Assembly (NCBI GenBank): GCA_902513955.1
Contig: CABXOW010000008.1
Span: 1 to 59,140 of the forward strand
Length of the DNA: 59,140 nt
Reading direction: 5' to 3'
Source of the DNA: an uncultured Pelagibacteraceae bacterium
Lineage (GTDB): Bacteria > Pseudomonadota > Alphaproteobacteria > Pelagibacterales > Pelagibacteraceae
The position numbers and the translations under genes are program-made. The notes under the pieces are model-generated. The model was not told the origin of the DNA. It saw only the letters and a list, made by a program, of their open reading frames with translations, and did not search any database. The number at the start of each line of letters is the position of its first letter. Position 1 is the first letter of the stretch. This document shows positions 34,529-44,622 of the stretch, piece after piece.

Positions 34529-35116
34529 TTATTCAGTGTTTGAAATTTCTTTTAATTGTTTAGCTTTTTCCTTTTCTTTTTTTTCTCTTTTAATTCTTCT
34601 TTCAGCTTTTTCTAAAGCTTCTACTAAATCTTTTTGACTAAACAAATTTAAGGCAACAGGGTCTTTTGGATTTAAATTATTATAGTTCCAATAGCTTTTA
34701 TTTCTAATAGATGTAACTGAATTTTTAGTTATACCAACCAACTTTGCTATTTGAGAGTCTTTAAGCATATTATGTTGCCTGATTAACCATAACGCTGAGT
34801 CTGGTTTGTCCTGCCTTTTTGATAAGGGTATATATTTTTTTATTTTCTTTTCATTATTAGATATCTCAATATCTGTATTCTTAATTAACAGTGGTCTATT
34901 TTCATCTTTAGATGACAATTCAATTTCTTCTCTAGAAAGTTGGCCTGAGATTATTGGATTATAAGCTTTTATTCCTTTTGCAACCTCACCATCAGCTATA
35001 CCTTGAATTTCAACTTCATGTAAGTTACAAAAATTTGCAATTTGTTTAAAAGTAAGTGTTGTATTTTCAACTAGCCAAACAGCCGTAGCCATTGGCATCA
35101 AAGGTGCGTTTGACAT
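34529..35116 (-). CDS. trcR: TrcR/DUF1013 cell-cycle regulator family protein
   Basis: This is a 195-residue protein beginning MSNAPLMPMATAVWLVENTT with LTFKQIANFCNLHEVEIQGI, the strongly conserved start of the alphaproteobacterial DUF1013 family, named TrcR in Brucella. A second helix-turn-helix-like part (DSQIAKLVGITKNSVTSIRN) lies around residues 117-136, and the tail is Lys/Glu-rich. It starts directly after the rpmE stop. A DNA-binding transcriptional role is from family knowledge. Confidence 0.85.
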   Translation of the reverse strand: MSNAPLMPMATAVWLVENTTLTFKQIANFCNLHEVEIQGIADGEVAKGIKAYNPIISGQLSREEIELSSKDENRPLLIKNTDIEISNNEKKIKKYIPLSKRQDKPDSALWLIRQHNMLKDSQIAKLVGITKNSVTSIRNKSYWNYNNLNPKDPVALNLFSQKDLVEALEKAERRIKREKKEKEKAKQLKEISNTE

Positions 35117-35347
35117 TTAATTTTTTTTATTTGATTTAAAATTTTGAAATTTTTTATTAAATTTACTTATTCTACCTTTGTCCATCAGTTTTTGTTTACC
35201 ACCTGTCCACGCAGAATGAGATTTTGGGTCAATTTCAAGTTTAAGTACATCACCTTCAGCACCCCAAGTTGATTTTGTCTCAAATTGAGTGCCATCCGTC
35301 ATTTCAACTTTAATTATATGGTAATTTGGGTGTATGTCTTTTTTCAT
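35117..35347 (-). CDS. rpmE: 50S ribosomal protein L31
   Basis: This is a 76-residue protein starting [20 protein letters not shown] and containing [20 protein letters not shown], the L31 signature. It lacks cysteines, so it is the zinc-independent type common in alphaproteobacteria. It abuts trcR with no spacer. Confidence 0.95.
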   Translation of the reverse strand: MKKDIHPNYHIIKVEMTDGTQFETKSTWGAEGDVLKLEIDPKSHSAWTGGKQKLMDKGRISKFNKKFQNFKSNKKN

Positions 35348-35382
35348 GTCGAGACTTATAGCAAAAAAATTTTATAACACAA

Positions 35383-36123
35383 TTAAAAGTTCACTAAATT
35401 TTCCAACATTTTATCATTAATTGCAGCACTTGAAGCTTTAATATCGATCTTATTTATATCAAATTTGTTTAGATCATTTACTATTCCGCCTGCTTCTTTA
35501 ACAATTATAGCTCCAGCAGCAACGTCCCAAAGGTTAATTTTATTATGAAAAAAACCATCAAGCCTGCCAGAAGCAACGTAAGCTAAATCTAATGCAGCAC
35601 ATCCGCTATACCTCATGTTTAGATCGCTAAATTTAACACCTTCATGATTACTTGAAAATAAACAATCATCAATTGAGTTTTTTTTGGAAACTCTTAGTCT
35701 TTGATTGTTTAAGAAAGCTCCTTTGTCTTTTTCAGCAAAAAACATTTCATCTTTAATTGGGTCGAAGATTAAACCACTTACAATTTCATCTTTGGATTTA
35801 AGAGCAATGCAGATTGCAAAGTGGGGTATGCCATGTAAAAAATTTGTTGTTCCATCGATTGGGTCAATAATCCAAATATTATCTTTATCACTGTTCTTAA
35901 TTATTCCAGTTTCTTCAGTTATAAAAGAGTAGTTTTTTTTAATTTTTGATAATTCCTCAATTAAAATTTTTTCTACATGTTTGTCAGTTTTTGTAACAAA
36001 GTCATAAGGTCCTTTTTTAGATACTTGTAATTTTTCAACCTCACCAAAATCTCTGATAACAGATTTGGATGCTTTTTCCGCAGCTTTGATCATTATGTTG
36101 AGATTTGCAGATATAGAAATCAT
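35383..36123 (-). CDS. suhB: Inositol-1-monophosphatase family protein
   Basis: This is a 246-residue Mg-dependent phosphatase. The metal-binding motifs are EETG, WIIDPIDGTTNFLHGIPHFA and LWDVAAGAIIVKEAGG. Length is slightly below the E. coli protein. In bacteria SuhB also takes part in rRNA transcription and ribosome assembly, which fits the ribosomal and translation genes around it, but only phosphatase motifs are visible here. Confidence 0.9.
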   Translation of the reverse strand: MISISANLNIMIKAAEKASKSVIRDFGEVEKLQVSKKGPYDFVTKTDKHVEKILIEELSKIKKNYSFITEETGIIKNSDKDNIWIIDPIDGTTNFLHGIPHFAICIALKSKDEIVSGLIFDPIKDEMFFAEKDKGAFLNNQRLRVSKKNSIDDCLFSSNHEGVKFSDLNMRYSGCAALDLAYVASGRLDGFFHNKINLWDVAAGAIIVKEAGGIVNDLNKFDINKIDIKASSAAINDKMLENLVNF

Positions 36124-36128
36124 TCTAA

Positions 36129-36689
36129 TTATATTTTTTTTATATATTCAAGTGTTCTAGTATCAACGATAACTTCGTCACCAGAATCTATAAAAGGTGG
36201 AACCTGAATATTTAAACCATTATCTAAAGTAGCAGGTTTGTAGGATGAAGAAACCGTTTGTCCTTTTAGAGCAACATCTGTTGTTTCAATTTTGCATTTT
36301 ACCTGATTAGGAAGTTCAATTGAAATAGGACTTTCATTATGAAAACTTACTGTAACTTCAAGATTTTCAGTCAATAACTTTCCTTTTTCTCCAATAATAT
36401 CTTTTTTAATTTCAATTTGTTCAAATGTTTTTGGATCAATAAAAATATAATTATTTTCATCATTATATAGATAATTAAAATCTGTTTCTTCAAGTGATGC
36501 TTTTTCAACAGCTTCACTAGATCTAAATCTTTCATTTAATTTAGTATTTTTTCCTACACTCTTCATTTCTACTTGAGCAAATGCTCCACCTTTACCTGGT
36601 TTCACATGTTGAGTTTTTAGGATTTGCCATAAATCATTTTTGTATTCTAAAAGCATTCCTACTCTTATTTCTCCAGCATTAATCTTCAT
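36129..36689 (-). CDS. efp: Translation elongation factor P
   Basis: This is a 186-residue, three beta-barrel-domain protein. Lys33 in HVKPGKGGAF is the residue modified in many bacteria, and the C-terminal signature is GLNIQVPPFIDSGDEVIVDT. It relieves ribosome stalling at polyproline stretches. No modification enzyme gene is in the window. Its start overlaps the thiE stop by 4 bases. Confidence 0.96.
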   Translation of the reverse strand: MKINAGEIRVGMLLEYKNDLWQILKTQHVKPGKGGAFAQVEMKSVGKNTKLNERFRSSEAVEKASLEETDFNYLYNDENNYIFIDPKTFEQIEIKKDIIGEKGKLLTENLEVTVSFHNESPISIELPNQVKCKIETTDVALKGQTVSSSYKPATLDNGLNIQVPPFIDSGDEVIVDTRTLEYIKKI

Positions 36690-37300
36690 TTAAGTTTTTT
36701 TATACTTTCTATAGGTTTATATTTTTTATTATTCCAAACGTAGCCTGAGATAGCTAATAAATTAGCATTGTTCAATAACAGTTTTTTATAATTATTAAAA
36801 TTTATTCCTCCAATAGCAACTATTGGGGTTTTGGTTAACTTTTTTACTTTATTTAAAATTTTTGTTGTAGCCTTAAAGTTTACTTTTTTTGTTGTAGTAG
36901 AAAAAAAAGCTCCAAATGCGATATAACTAGCTTTTTCTTTGATGGCTGTTTTAGCTAATTTAACAGAGTTATGACAAGTGACTCCTATAATTTTATTTCC
37001 AACTATTTTTCTTGCTTCTGTTAAACTCATATCTTTTTGTCCTAAATGACAACCATCAGCATTAAGTTTTTTTGACAGTATGGGGTCATCATTTACTAAA
37101 AATTTAACCCCATTCATTTTACAAATTTCATTTATTTTTTTTCCAATTAAAATTTTTTGTTTAAATGAATATTTTTTAAGCCTCAATTGAAATATACTTA
37201 CCTTGCCAGTTTTAAGTACTTCTTTTAAATCCTGATAAAATTGAGGGTATATTTTGTTTGGGGAAATAAGATAAATAAATTTTTTTTTACTTATTTTCAA
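36686..37300 (-). CDS. thiE: Thiamine-phosphate synthase
   Basis: This is a 204-residue TIM-barrel enzyme joining HMP-PP and thiazole phosphate. It has FQLRLKKYS, VNDDPILSKKLNADGCHLGQ, VTCHN, YIAFGAFFSTTTK and IVAIGGIN, all typical ThiE motifs. The start is TTG 37300, inside the end of the aldolase gene (14-base overlap). A matching thiD gene is found at 56226. No TPP riboswitch is visible at either. Confidence 0.87.
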   Translation of the reverse strand: MKISKKKFIYLISPNKIYPQFYQDLKEVLKTGKVSIFQLRLKKYSFKQKILIGKKINEICKMNGVKFLVNDDPILSKKLNADGCHLGQKDMSLTEARKIVGNKIIGVTCHNSVKLAKTAIKEKASYIAFGAFFSTTTKKVNFKATTKILNKVKKLTKTPIVAIGGINFNNYKKLLLNNANLLAISGYVWNNKKYKPIESIKKLK

Positions 37301-38297
37301 GTTCGCTAGACCATTTACCTTGAGCAGCTAAAGTATTCATTTTTGCTCTATGATTAAAAATATTTTGAGTTCCTTTAATATCTTTAATATCTTTTGACCA
37401 AAATTTTAGCGCACTTTGTTGCAGAGCTCTTCCATAAGAGTAAGTCATTATAAAATTAGTATCATTATTTTTATTTATTATGTTTAAATTTTCTGTTGCC
37501 TCAATCTCTGATTGACCTCCTGATAAAAAAGCAATTCCAGGCACTTCATTTGGAACAGATTTTTTAAGGCATTCAAGTGTTTTAGAGGAAACCTCTTCAT
37601 TAGAAATTTTATTTTTTGACTTGTTTCCTGCTAGGATCATATTTGGTTTTAAAATTATTCCTTTGAGATCAATTTTGTGAATTATAAGTTCTTCAAAACA
37701 TTTTTGAATTACTTCAGATGTTTTAATTAAACAGTCTTCTGCTGAGTGTCCGCCATCCATTAAGACTTCTGGCTCTACAATCGGAACCATTCCACACTCT
37801 TGTACTAAAGCAGAATATCTTGCCAGCGCGTGCGCATTTGAATTGATTGCAAGCTTACTAGGATATTTTTCTCCAATACTATAAACACCTCTCCATTTTG
37901 TAAATCTTGCACCAAATTCATGATATTTTTTTAATCTTTCTCTTAGTCCATCTAAACCCTCAGTAACTTTTTCATCTAATGAATTAGCTAAATCTTTTGC
38001 TCCAGTATCTACTTTTATTCCTGGAACAGCTCCAGTTTCAGAGATCAAAGTTGGTATTGTTTTTCCAAAACTCGATTTCTGATTGATTGTTTCATCATAT
38101 AAGATAACGCCACCAATACAGTCTCTCAAGCTGTCTGCTGTAAAAAGTGTTTCTCTGAAAAGGAGTCTATTTTCTGGTGATGATTGAATATTTACTGAGT
38201 CCAATCTTTTAGTCATAGTTCCATTGCTTTCGTCTGCAGCAAGTATTCCTTTACCGTTTGAAAGAATTTTTAGAGCAATTTTATTAAGTTCTGACAT
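37287..38297 (-). CDS. fba: Class I fructose-bisphosphate aldolase
   Basis: This is a 336-residue class I (Schiff base) aldolase. It has GKGILAADESNGTMTKRL, ARFTKWRGVYSIG, PIVEPEVLMDGGH and the substrate Lys in IILKPNMILAG. It cleaves or forms fructose 1,6-bisphosphate. It is in line with pgk, gap and tkt, forming one leftward central-carbon operon. SAR11 lacks a standard lower Embden-Meyerhof route, so a gluconeogenic direction is likely; that is general knowledge, not seen here. Confidence 0.95.
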   Translation of the reverse strand: MSELNKIALKILSNGKGILAADESNGTMTKRLDSVNIQSSPENRLLFRETLFTADSLRDCIGGVILYDETINQKSSFGKTIPTLISETGAVPGIKVDTGAKDLANSLDEKVTEGLDGLRERLKKYHEFGARFTKWRGVYSIGEKYPSKLAINSNAHALARYSALVQECGMVPIVEPEVLMDGGHSAEDCLIKTSEVIQKCFEELIIHKIDLKGIILKPNMILAGNKSKNKISNEEVSSKTLECLKKSVPNEVPGIAFLSGGQSEIEATENLNIINKNNDTNFIMTYSYGRALQQSALKFWSKDIKDIKGTQNIFNHRAKMNTLAAQGKWSSELENK

Positions 38298-38298
38298 T

Positions 38299-39480
38299 TT
38301 AGTTTAAAGCTTTTATACCAGGAAGTTCTTTGCCTTCAAGATATTCCAAAAAAGCTCCTCCAGCAGTCGAAACAAAGTTAAATGTGTCTAATTTATTAAA
38401 TTTATTTATGACAGCTACAGTTTCTCCACCACCAGCAACAGCATAAATTTCATTTTTAACTCTTTTGTCAGCAATAATTTCTAAAATTTTTTTTGTTCCG
38501 TTAGCAAAGCTTGAATTTTCAAAATATCCAGCTGGACCATTCCATAATACAGTATTTGAAATATTAATTATATTTTTTATAGAGGCGATAGTCTTAGGTC
38601 CAATATCCAATATCATCTCATCATTATTAACTTTATTAATCTCTTTTATTGTTCCATTCCCATCAAGTGTTTTTGATACCACAACATCAAGAGGATAGTA
38701 TATTTTGCAATCATGAGTTTCAGATTTTTTTAATATTTCTCCCACAAGATCTTTATAACCTTCATCACACACAGATTTTCCTATATTTATTCCTATATTT
38801 TTAAGCATTGCATTACCCATTCCACCTACAATAATTATATTATCAAAATCTTTAATTAAATTTGAAATAATTTTAATTTTTGTGGAAATTTTTGAACCTC
38901 CAATTATACAAGTAACAGGTCTTAAAATTTGAGAAGTTATTCTTTTTAAAGCATTTATTTCTTCAACAAATTGTAAACCACAATATGAAGGAATGTATTT
39001 AGTAATTCCTTCAATTGAAGAATGTGCTCTATGTGAACATGAAAAAGCATCATTAACATATATATCACCTAGACCCGAAATTTTTTTTGAGAAAGAGTCT
39101 TCATTTTTTTCCTCTCCTTCATAAAAACGTATATTTTCCATCATCATAACTGAACCATCTGTAATTTTATCAATTTCAGCTAAAGTTTTTTTATTAATCG
39201 CATCTTCATTGAATATAACTTCTTTGTTTAAAAGATCAGATAATTTTTTTGAAATTGGTTTTAGAGACATTCCATTAACAACTTTTCCTTTCGGACGCCC
39301 AATATGAGAAAATATTATTATTTTGGCTTTTTTTTCAATTAATAATTTAATCGTAGGTAGGATCTTTGTTATTCGTGATGTTTCGGTTATTGTTCCATCT
39401 TTCATGGGAACATTCAAGTCTACTCTGACTATTACTTTTTTTCCTTTTAAAATAAGATCTTGATCTAAAATACTTTTCAT
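38299..39480 (-). CDS. pgk: Phosphoglycerate kinase
   Basis: This is a 393-residue two-domain kinase. VIVRVDLNVPMKDG, IIFSHIGRPKG, NDAFSCSHRAHSS, CIIGGSKISTK, LWNGPAGYFE and AVAGGGETVA are all present in order. It catalyses 1,3-bisphosphoglycerate + ADP to 3-phosphoglycerate + ATP. It is separated from fba by a single base and from gap by 6 bases. Confidence 0.97.
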   Translation of the reverse strand: MKSILDQDLILKGKKVIVRVDLNVPMKDGTITETSRITKILPTIKLLIEKKAKIIIFSHIGRPKGKVVNGMSLKPISKKLSDLLNKEVIFNEDAINKKTLAEIDKITDGSVMMMENIRFYEGEEKNEDSFSKKISGLGDIYVNDAFSCSHRAHSSIEGITKYIPSYCGLQFVEEINALKRITSQILRPVTCIIGGSKISTKIKIISNLIKDFDNIIIVGGMGNAMLKNIGINIGKSVCDEGYKDLVGEILKKSETHDCKIYYPLDVVVSKTLDGNGTIKEINKVNNDEMILDIGPKTIASIKNIINISNTVLWNGPAGYFENSSFANGTKKILEIIADKRVKNEIYAVAGGGETVAVINKFNKLDTFNFVSTAGGAFLEYLEGKELPGIKALN

Positions 39481-39486
39481 TAAAAT

Positions 39487-40491
39487 TTAAATCTTGTGAA
39501 TATATTCTGCAATATCACACATTCTATTTGAAAAGCCCCATTCATTATCATACCAGGCTGAAATTTTTCCCATATTTTTACCAACTACGCTAGTAAGCGT
39601 TGAATCTACTATAGCTGATGATGAATTATGATTAAAATCTATAGATACTAATTTTTCAGAGGTTATTTCTAGCACTTTTTTAGATTGATTTTTTATAACC
39701 TCTTTAAAAGCATCATTAATTTTTTCAACGTTTATTTCCTTTTTGGTACAAAAAACTAATTCAATAAGAGATACATTGGGAGTTGGAACTCTCATAGCAA
39801 CACCTTCCAATTTCCCTTTTAATGATGGAATTATTTCTCCAATAGCTTTCGAAGCTCCTGTGGAAGTTGGAACAATCGATTGGCTAGCAGATCTCGCTCT
39901 TCTTGGATCTTTATGAGAATTATCTAAAATTCTTTGATCACTTGTAAAAGCATGAATTGTGGTCATAAAACCTTTTTCAATATCAAAATTTTTATGGAGA
40001 ATATTTGCAACAGGTGCTAGACAATTTGTAGTGCACGAAGCAGCAGAAATTATTTTATCATTTTTTGCAAGCTCACCTTCATTTACACCAAAAACAATAG
40101 TTTTGTCAGCATTTTTACATGGAGCAGAAACTATAACTTTTTTTGCACCATTGTTAATATGTGCCAATAATTTTTCTTTTGAATTAAATTTTCCAGTGCA
40201 CTCAAAAACGTAATCAACACCAAATTTTTTCCAATCAATATCTTCAATTTTTGACTCTTGAGAAAAAGTAATTTTATTTTTATCTATGATTAAATGATTT
40301 TCATCATAACTAAGATCTGCATTAAATTTTCCATGAACTGAATCATATTTAATTAAGTTGCAACTTGCTTCTGAATTAGACCTATTATTGATATGTTTTA
40401 TTTTGATATCTTTATTTTGGCTTTCAATAATCGCTCTAATAACCATTCGTCCAATTCTTCCCATTCCATTGATTCCAACATTTATAGTCAT
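39487..40491 (-). CDS. gap: Glyceraldehyde-3-phosphate dehydrogenase, type I
   Basis: This is a 334-residue enzyme beginning INVGINGMGRIGRMVIRAI for NAD binding, with the catalytic Cys in SAASCTTNCLAP, followed by IHAFTSDQ and ARSASQSIVPTSTGA. WYDNEWGFSNRM is at the C-terminus. It lies between pgk and tkt in the same operon. Confidence 0.97.
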   Translation of the reverse strand: MTINVGINGMGRIGRMVIRAIIESQNKDIKIKHINNRSNSEASCNLIKYDSVHGKFNADLSYDENHLIIDKNKITFSQESKIEDIDWKKFGVDYVFECTGKFNSKEKLLAHINNGAKKVIVSAPCKNADKTIVFGVNEGELAKNDKIISAASCTTNCLAPVANILHKNFDIEKGFMTTIHAFTSDQRILDNSHKDPRRARSASQSIVPTSTGASKAIGEIIPSLKGKLEGVAMRVPTPNVSLIELVFCTKKEINVEKINDAFKEVIKNQSKKVLEITSEKLVSIDFNHNSSSAIVDSTLTSVVGKNMGKISAWYDNEWGFSNRMCDIAEYIHKI

Positions 40492-40493
40492 AT

Positions 40494-42452
40494 TTACTTT
40501 CTAACTAGTTTTTTTGATTTGTTAGCAATGTTTGCTGATGTTAAATCAAAATGTTTATAAATTTCTTTATATGGTGCACTTTTCCCAAATGTATCAATTC
40601 CAAAAGACAGGCCTTCATTGCCCACATACTTTTTCCAACAATCTGTTGATGCTGCTTCTATAGAAATCTTAATTTTTGTTTCATTAATTATTTTTTGTTT
40701 GTATGACCTAGATTGTGTGTCAAAAAGATTTTGGCAAGGCATCGATATGACTTTTGAATATATCTTATCTTTGGCCAATTTATGACAAGTCTCGATTGCT
40801 AAATTAACCTCAGAACCACTCGCAAGTATTGTTAAATGAATTTTTTTATTTGTCCTCAAAACCTCATATGCACCAAGAGAACATTTATTAGTGTTTGAAA
40901 TTTTTTTTCTTATCGGATCAAGATTTTGCCTGGTCAAAGACAAAACACTCGGTGTTTTTGAATTTTTTAATGCATGCTCCCAACATTCAACTGTTTCCAT
41001 TCTATCTGCGGGTCTAAAGACATTTAGATTTGGAATAGCTCGTAAGCCTGACAATTGTTCTATTGGTTGATGAGTTGGGCCATCTTCTCCAAGACCAATA
41101 GAGTCGTGTGTCATGACATAAATAACTCTTTGTTCCATTAATGCTGATAGTCTTATTGATGGTTTACAATAATCTGAAAATATTAAAAATGTCCCACCAT
41201 ATGGAATAAAATTACTATGAAGAGCAAGTCCATTCATTATTCCACTCATTGCATGTTCTCTAACACCATAGTGAATGTAATTGCCATTAAATTCACCAGG
41301 CTTAATTATTTTATGATATTTAGTTTTAGTGTTATTTGATCCTGCTAAATCAGCAGAACCTCCAATTAAATTATTATTAATACTAGTTAATGCATTTAAA
41401 GTAAGCTCTGAAGATTTTCTTGTGGCTAAACTTTTTAGTTCTTTAATTGCATTTTTTTTTTCAGTTTTTAAAATTTTAGTAAAATTATTTTTTAGTAAAT
41501 TATTTATTATTACTTTTTTCTTTTTATAAACTTTACTCCAATTGTTCTCTAATTTTTGACCTTTTTTGCCAATTTTTTTCCATTCATTTAAAATATTATT
41601 TGGAATTTCAAAAGGTTTGTAATTCCAATTTAAAGCTTTTCTTACAAGTTTAATTTCATTTAGACCTAGAGGACTTCCATGAGATGATGATTTGCCTGAT
41701 TTATTTGGAGAACCATAACCAATTTTTGTTTTACAGGAAATAACAGTTGGTTTTTTTGCATTTTGAACTTTTTTTAAAGCGTTATAAATTTCTTTTTCAT
41801 TGTGACCATTTATAAGAATGTATTTCCAGCCATAACTTTCAAATCTTTTCTTGAAGTTATCTGAAACTGCTAAACTTGTTGGTCCGTCAATCGATATTGA
41901 ATTATTATCAAAAAGCATCACTAAATTTTTAAGTTTCAAATGTCCAGCCAAACTCATTGCTTCATGACTTATTCCTTCCATTAAACATCCATCCCCAGCA
42001 AAAACATAGGTTTTGTGATTTATAATTTCTTTACCAAGTTTTTTTTTTAAAATTTCCTCAGCAACCGCAAAGCCAACAGCATTTGCAATTCCCTGACCAA
42101 GAGGACCAGTTGTAGTCTCAATACCAGTTTTAGGACGATACTCTGGATGACCTGCACAAATTGAATTAAGCTGTCTAAACTTTTTTATACTATTGAGTGA
42201 AATACTTTTATATCCAGTTAAGTACAATAAAGAGTAAAGCAACATAGAGCCATGACCTGCAGACAAAACAAATCTGTCTCTGTTTAGCCAATTTGGATTT
42301 TTAGGATTAAATCTTAAAAATTTTTTAAATAGAACAGTTGCAACATCTGCCATACCCATTGGCATACCAGGGTGACCAGAATTTGCTTTCTGTACAGCAT
42401 CAATTGAAAGAAATCTGATGCAATTTGCCAAATCATTGTGTAGTTTGCTCAA
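40494..42452 (-). CDS. tkt: Transketolase
   Basis: This is a 652-residue thiamine-diphosphate enzyme. It starts at TTG 42452; [34 protein letters not shown] (ThDP motif), [21 protein letters not shown] and [20 protein letters not shown] are all conserved. It exchanges two-carbon units in the pentose phosphate pathway. It is the first gene of the leftward tkt-gap-pgk-fba run, facing away from the coiled-coil/zapA operon across a 53-base divergent gap. Confidence 0.96.
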   Translation of the reverse strand: MSKLHNDLANCIRFLSIDAVQKANSGHPGMPMGMADVATVLFKKFLRFNPKNPNWLNRDRFVLSAGHGSMLLYSLLYLTGYKSISLNSIKKFRQLNSICAGHPEYRPKTGIETTTGPLGQGIANAVGFAVAEEILKKKLGKEIINHKTYVFAGDGCLMEGISHEAMSLAGHLKLKNLVMLFDNNSISIDGPTSLAVSDNFKKRFESYGWKYILINGHNEKEIYNALKKVQNAKKPTVISCKTKIGYGSPNKSGKSSSHGSPLGLNEIKLVRKALNWNYKPFEIPNNILNEWKKIGKKGQKLENNWSKVYKKKKVIINNLLKNNFTKILKTEKKNAIKELKSLATRKSSELTLNALTSINNNLIGGSADLAGSNNTKTKYHKIIKPGEFNGNYIHYGVREHAMSGIMNGLALHSNFIPYGGTFLIFSDYCKPSIRLSALMEQRVIYVMTHDSIGLGEDGPTHQPIEQLSGLRAIPNLNVFRPADRMETVECWEHALKNSKTPSVLSLTRQNLDPIRKKISNTNKCSLGAYEVLRTNKKIHLTILASGSEVNLAIETCHKLAKDKIYSKVISMPCQNLFDTQSRSYKQKIINETKIKISIEAASTDCWKKYVGNEGLSFGIDTFGKSAPYKEIYKHFDLTSANIANKSKKLVRK

Positions 42453-42505
42453 AATTATCCTGACTAGACTAAGAAGAATCTATTTAATAATATAAACATA
42501 TATAT

Positions 42506-42829
42506 ATGAATTCTATAATCGAAAAAGAAAAAAAATTAAATGAGGCTTTATCGGAGTTAAAAAATTTAGATCTTAGTAATCCTGATTTAAAAAATAATAT
42601 TGATAATTTGAATTCCCAAAAAACTCAATTAGAAATTGAAAAATTACAATTAGAGGATAAATATAAATCTCTGCTAGAAGAACATACAAATTTAACAAAA
42701 AAAATTGAAGAAATTCAAAATAAAGAAAAATTAGAACAAAAAAAACAAGCTGAGTTCTCTGAAAAAATTGATGAATTAAATCAGGAAACAGATACTTTAT
42801 TAGAAGAAATAGATAAATGGCAAATGTAA
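42506..42829 (+). CDS. Small coiled-coil protein upstream of zapA
   Basis: This is a 107-residue Glu/Lys/Leu-rich protein, nearly all predicted coiled coil with heptads through residues 10-100 and no membrane segment. Alphaproteobacteria often carry a DUF4164-like coiled-coil gene just before zapA, and the 13-base overlap with zapA here fits that pair. A role in cell division with ZapA is inferred from position only. Confidence 0.7.
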   Translation: MNSIIEKEKKLNEALSELKNLDLSNPDLKNNIDNLNSQKTQLEIEKLQLEDKYKSLLEEHTNLTKKIEEIQNKEKLEQKKQAEFSEKIDELNQETDTLLEEIDKWQM

Positions 42830-43263
42830 GTATTAAATTTAATAATAAAGAGTTTTTGTTGTCCTGTGAGGACGGACAAGAGGAGCATCTTGAGGAATTG
42901 CTAATTCACATTAATCAAAAATTTAATGATCTAAAAAATAATCTTGGAAATTTAGGAGAAAATAAGCTTCTTTTAATTACTGCAGTAAAAATAATGGATG
43001 AGTACTACGAGACTAAAAAAAGAGTTGATCAAAAAAAAAATGAATTAAAAGATCTTTCAACTAAATTTAAAGAATTAAAATCACTTATTTATGATTACAG
43101 AGACAAAAAAGAGGAAGAAATTAAAGAATTAAATATTAATCATTTAAATTTTAAAAATGAAATTGAGACAAATCATAAAAAATATGAACAATTAATTGAT
43201 GAGGCAGCAGATGAAATATCTAATTTTATTGAAAAAGCTAAATTAGAAAATATCTCTCAATAA
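42817..43263 (+). CDS. zapA: Cell division protein ZapA
   Basis: This is a 148-residue protein. The N-terminal ZapA domain includes VSIKFNNKEFLLSCEDGQEE followed by LEELLIHINQKF and LLLITAVKIMDEYYE, followed by a long coiled coil to the C-terminus. ZapA bundles FtsZ filaments at the Z-ring. The coiled-coil tail makes it longer than E. coli ZapA (109 residues). The cyclo-ligase gene follows after 6 bases, so no 6S RNA gene lies in this gap. Confidence 0.85.
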   Translation: MANVSIKFNNKEFLLSCEDGQEEHLEELLIHINQKFNDLKNNLGNLGENKLLLITAVKIMDEYYETKKRVDQKKNELKDLSTKFKELKSLIYDYRDKKEEEIKELNINHLNFKNEIETNHKKYEQLIDEAADEISNFIEKAKLENISQ

Positions 43264-43269
43264 ATTTCT

Positions 43270-43815
43270 GTGAATAAATCTCAAATAAGAAAAAAAATTT
43301 TAAAAATCAAAAAAAAAAAATTTGATAAAAATTTAAAAATTAACTTAGAAAAATTTATTTTATTTTTAAAAATAAATAAATTAAATACTAAAAGTGTTGG
43401 AGGTTATTACCCAACAAATTATGAAATAGATGATTTAGATATTTTAGATTTATTAGAAAAAAAAAATTTTAAAGTATCGCTTCCAATTATTAAACAAAAT
43501 AATCAAATGAACTTTTATAAGTGGTCTAGCAATGAACCATTAAAAATAAATAAATTTGGTATTCCCGAACCTTTGCCCTCTAAGATTTTTTATCCAGATA
43601 TTCTGTTAGTCCCATTAGTAGCTTATGACAATAATTTAAATCGATTAGGTTATGGTGGTGGTTTTTATGATCGATATATTGAAAGAATTGAAAAAATTAA
43701 AAAAGTTATAAAAATTGGTTTAGCTTTTTCTTTCCAAAAAATTTCATCTATACCAATAAATCAATATGATAAAAAATTAGATTTTATAATTACAAATAAA
43801 GAAATTTTAAGATGA
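43270..43815 (+). CDS. 5-formyltetrahydrofolate cyclo-ligase
   Basis: This is a 181-residue enzyme converting 5-formyl-THF to 5,10-methenyl-THF with ATP. The N-terminal KSQIRKKILKIKK, the segment SVGGYYPTNYEID and the C-terminal NRLGYGGGFYDRYIERI are typical. The start is GTG 43270. It overlaps the next gene by ATGA. The zapA-cyclo-ligase pairing is conserved in many proteobacteria. Confidence 0.88.
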   Translation: MNKSQIRKKILKIKKKKFDKNLKINLEKFILFLKINKLNTKSVGGYYPTNYEIDDLDILDLLEKKNFKVSLPIIKQNNQMNFYKWSSNEPLKINKFGIPEPLPSKIFYPDILLVPLVAYDNNLNRLGYGGGFYDRYIERIEKIKKVIKIGLAFSFQKISSIPINQYDKKLDFIITNKEILR

Positions 43816-44615
43816 GGATATTATTTTTAGGTGATGTGGTTGGAATTTCAGGTTGTTCAAAATTGTTGAGCAACTTAATGAATGAAATTAAATTAAAAAA
43901 AATAGATTTTGTAATTGTAAATGGTGAGAATGCAGCTTCCCAAGGTGTTGGTTTGACAAAAGAAATATGTCTTGATTTTTTCAATAGTGGAGTGGATGTT
44001 ATTACAACTGGAAATCATGTATGGGATCAAAAAGAAATAATGGAATATATAGACAAAGAAGAAAGATTATTACGTCCAAAAAATCTTTTTGAGCCAGCCC
44101 CAGGAAGAGGATTTAATATTTATAACACTAAAGAAAATATCAAAATTGGAGTGCTTAATTTAATGGGAAATGTTTTCATGAAAAAATGTGAGGATGTTTT
44201 TGAAATTTCAGAAAAATTTATGAAACAATATAAGTTAAAGAAAGATTATGATTTTCTTGTAGTTGATTTTCATGGTGAAATAACAAGTGAAAAAAATGCA
44301 ATAGGTCATTATTTTGATGGTAAAGCCTCTTTAGTGATTGGAACACATACACATATCCCAACTAATGATGCAAGAATATTAACAGGTGGTACGGGTTACC
44401 AAACTGATGCTGGTATGTGTGGTGACTATAACTCTGTTATAGGTATGAATGCAGAGAACTCACTTAACAGATTTTTAAAAAAGAATTCAATAAAACATTT
44501 TCCTGCAATAGGCGATGCCACCTTGTGTGGTGTTATTATTGAATGTAATATACAAACCGGATTAGCTACAAATATTGAAAGTTATATTTATGGAGCTCAA
44601 CTAAAAAATACATAA
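43812..44615 (+). CDS. YmdB-like metallophosphoesterase (TIGR00282 family)
   Basis: This is a 267-residue protein. MRILFLGDVVGISG, FVIVNGENAASQGVGLT, TTGNHVWDQKEI, VDFHGEITSEK and IGTHTHIPTNDARIL hold the Asp, Asn and His residues of a dinuclear metal site. The family has phosphodiesterase activity on 2',3'-cyclic nucleotides in Bacillus. It lies between the cyclo-ligase and yebC, as in other alphaproteobacteria. Confidence 0.9.
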   Translation: MRILFLGDVVGISGCSKLLSNLMNEIKLKKIDFVIVNGENAASQGVGLTKEICLDFFNSGVDVITTGNHVWDQKEIMEYIDKEERLLRPKNLFEPAPGRGFNIYNTKENIKIGVLNLMGNVFMKKCEDVFEISEKFMKQYKLKKDYDFLVVDFHGEITSEKNAIGHYFDGKASLVIGTHTHIPTNDARILTGGTGYQTDAGMCGDYNSVIGMNAENSLNRFLKKNSIKHFPAIGDATLCGVIIECNIQTGLATNIESYIYGAQLKNT

Positions 44616-44622
44616 TAAAGTT

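Noticed and set aside
37301-37330. TPP riboswitch controlling thiE (and likewise thiD near 56200).
   Set aside because: Both genes overlap the preceding coding region, leaving no room for a leader RNA, and no TPP-box motifs are present.
43264-43269. 6S RNA gene after zapA, its common alphaproteobacterial position.
   Set aside because: Only 6 bases separate zapA from the cyclo-ligase gene.
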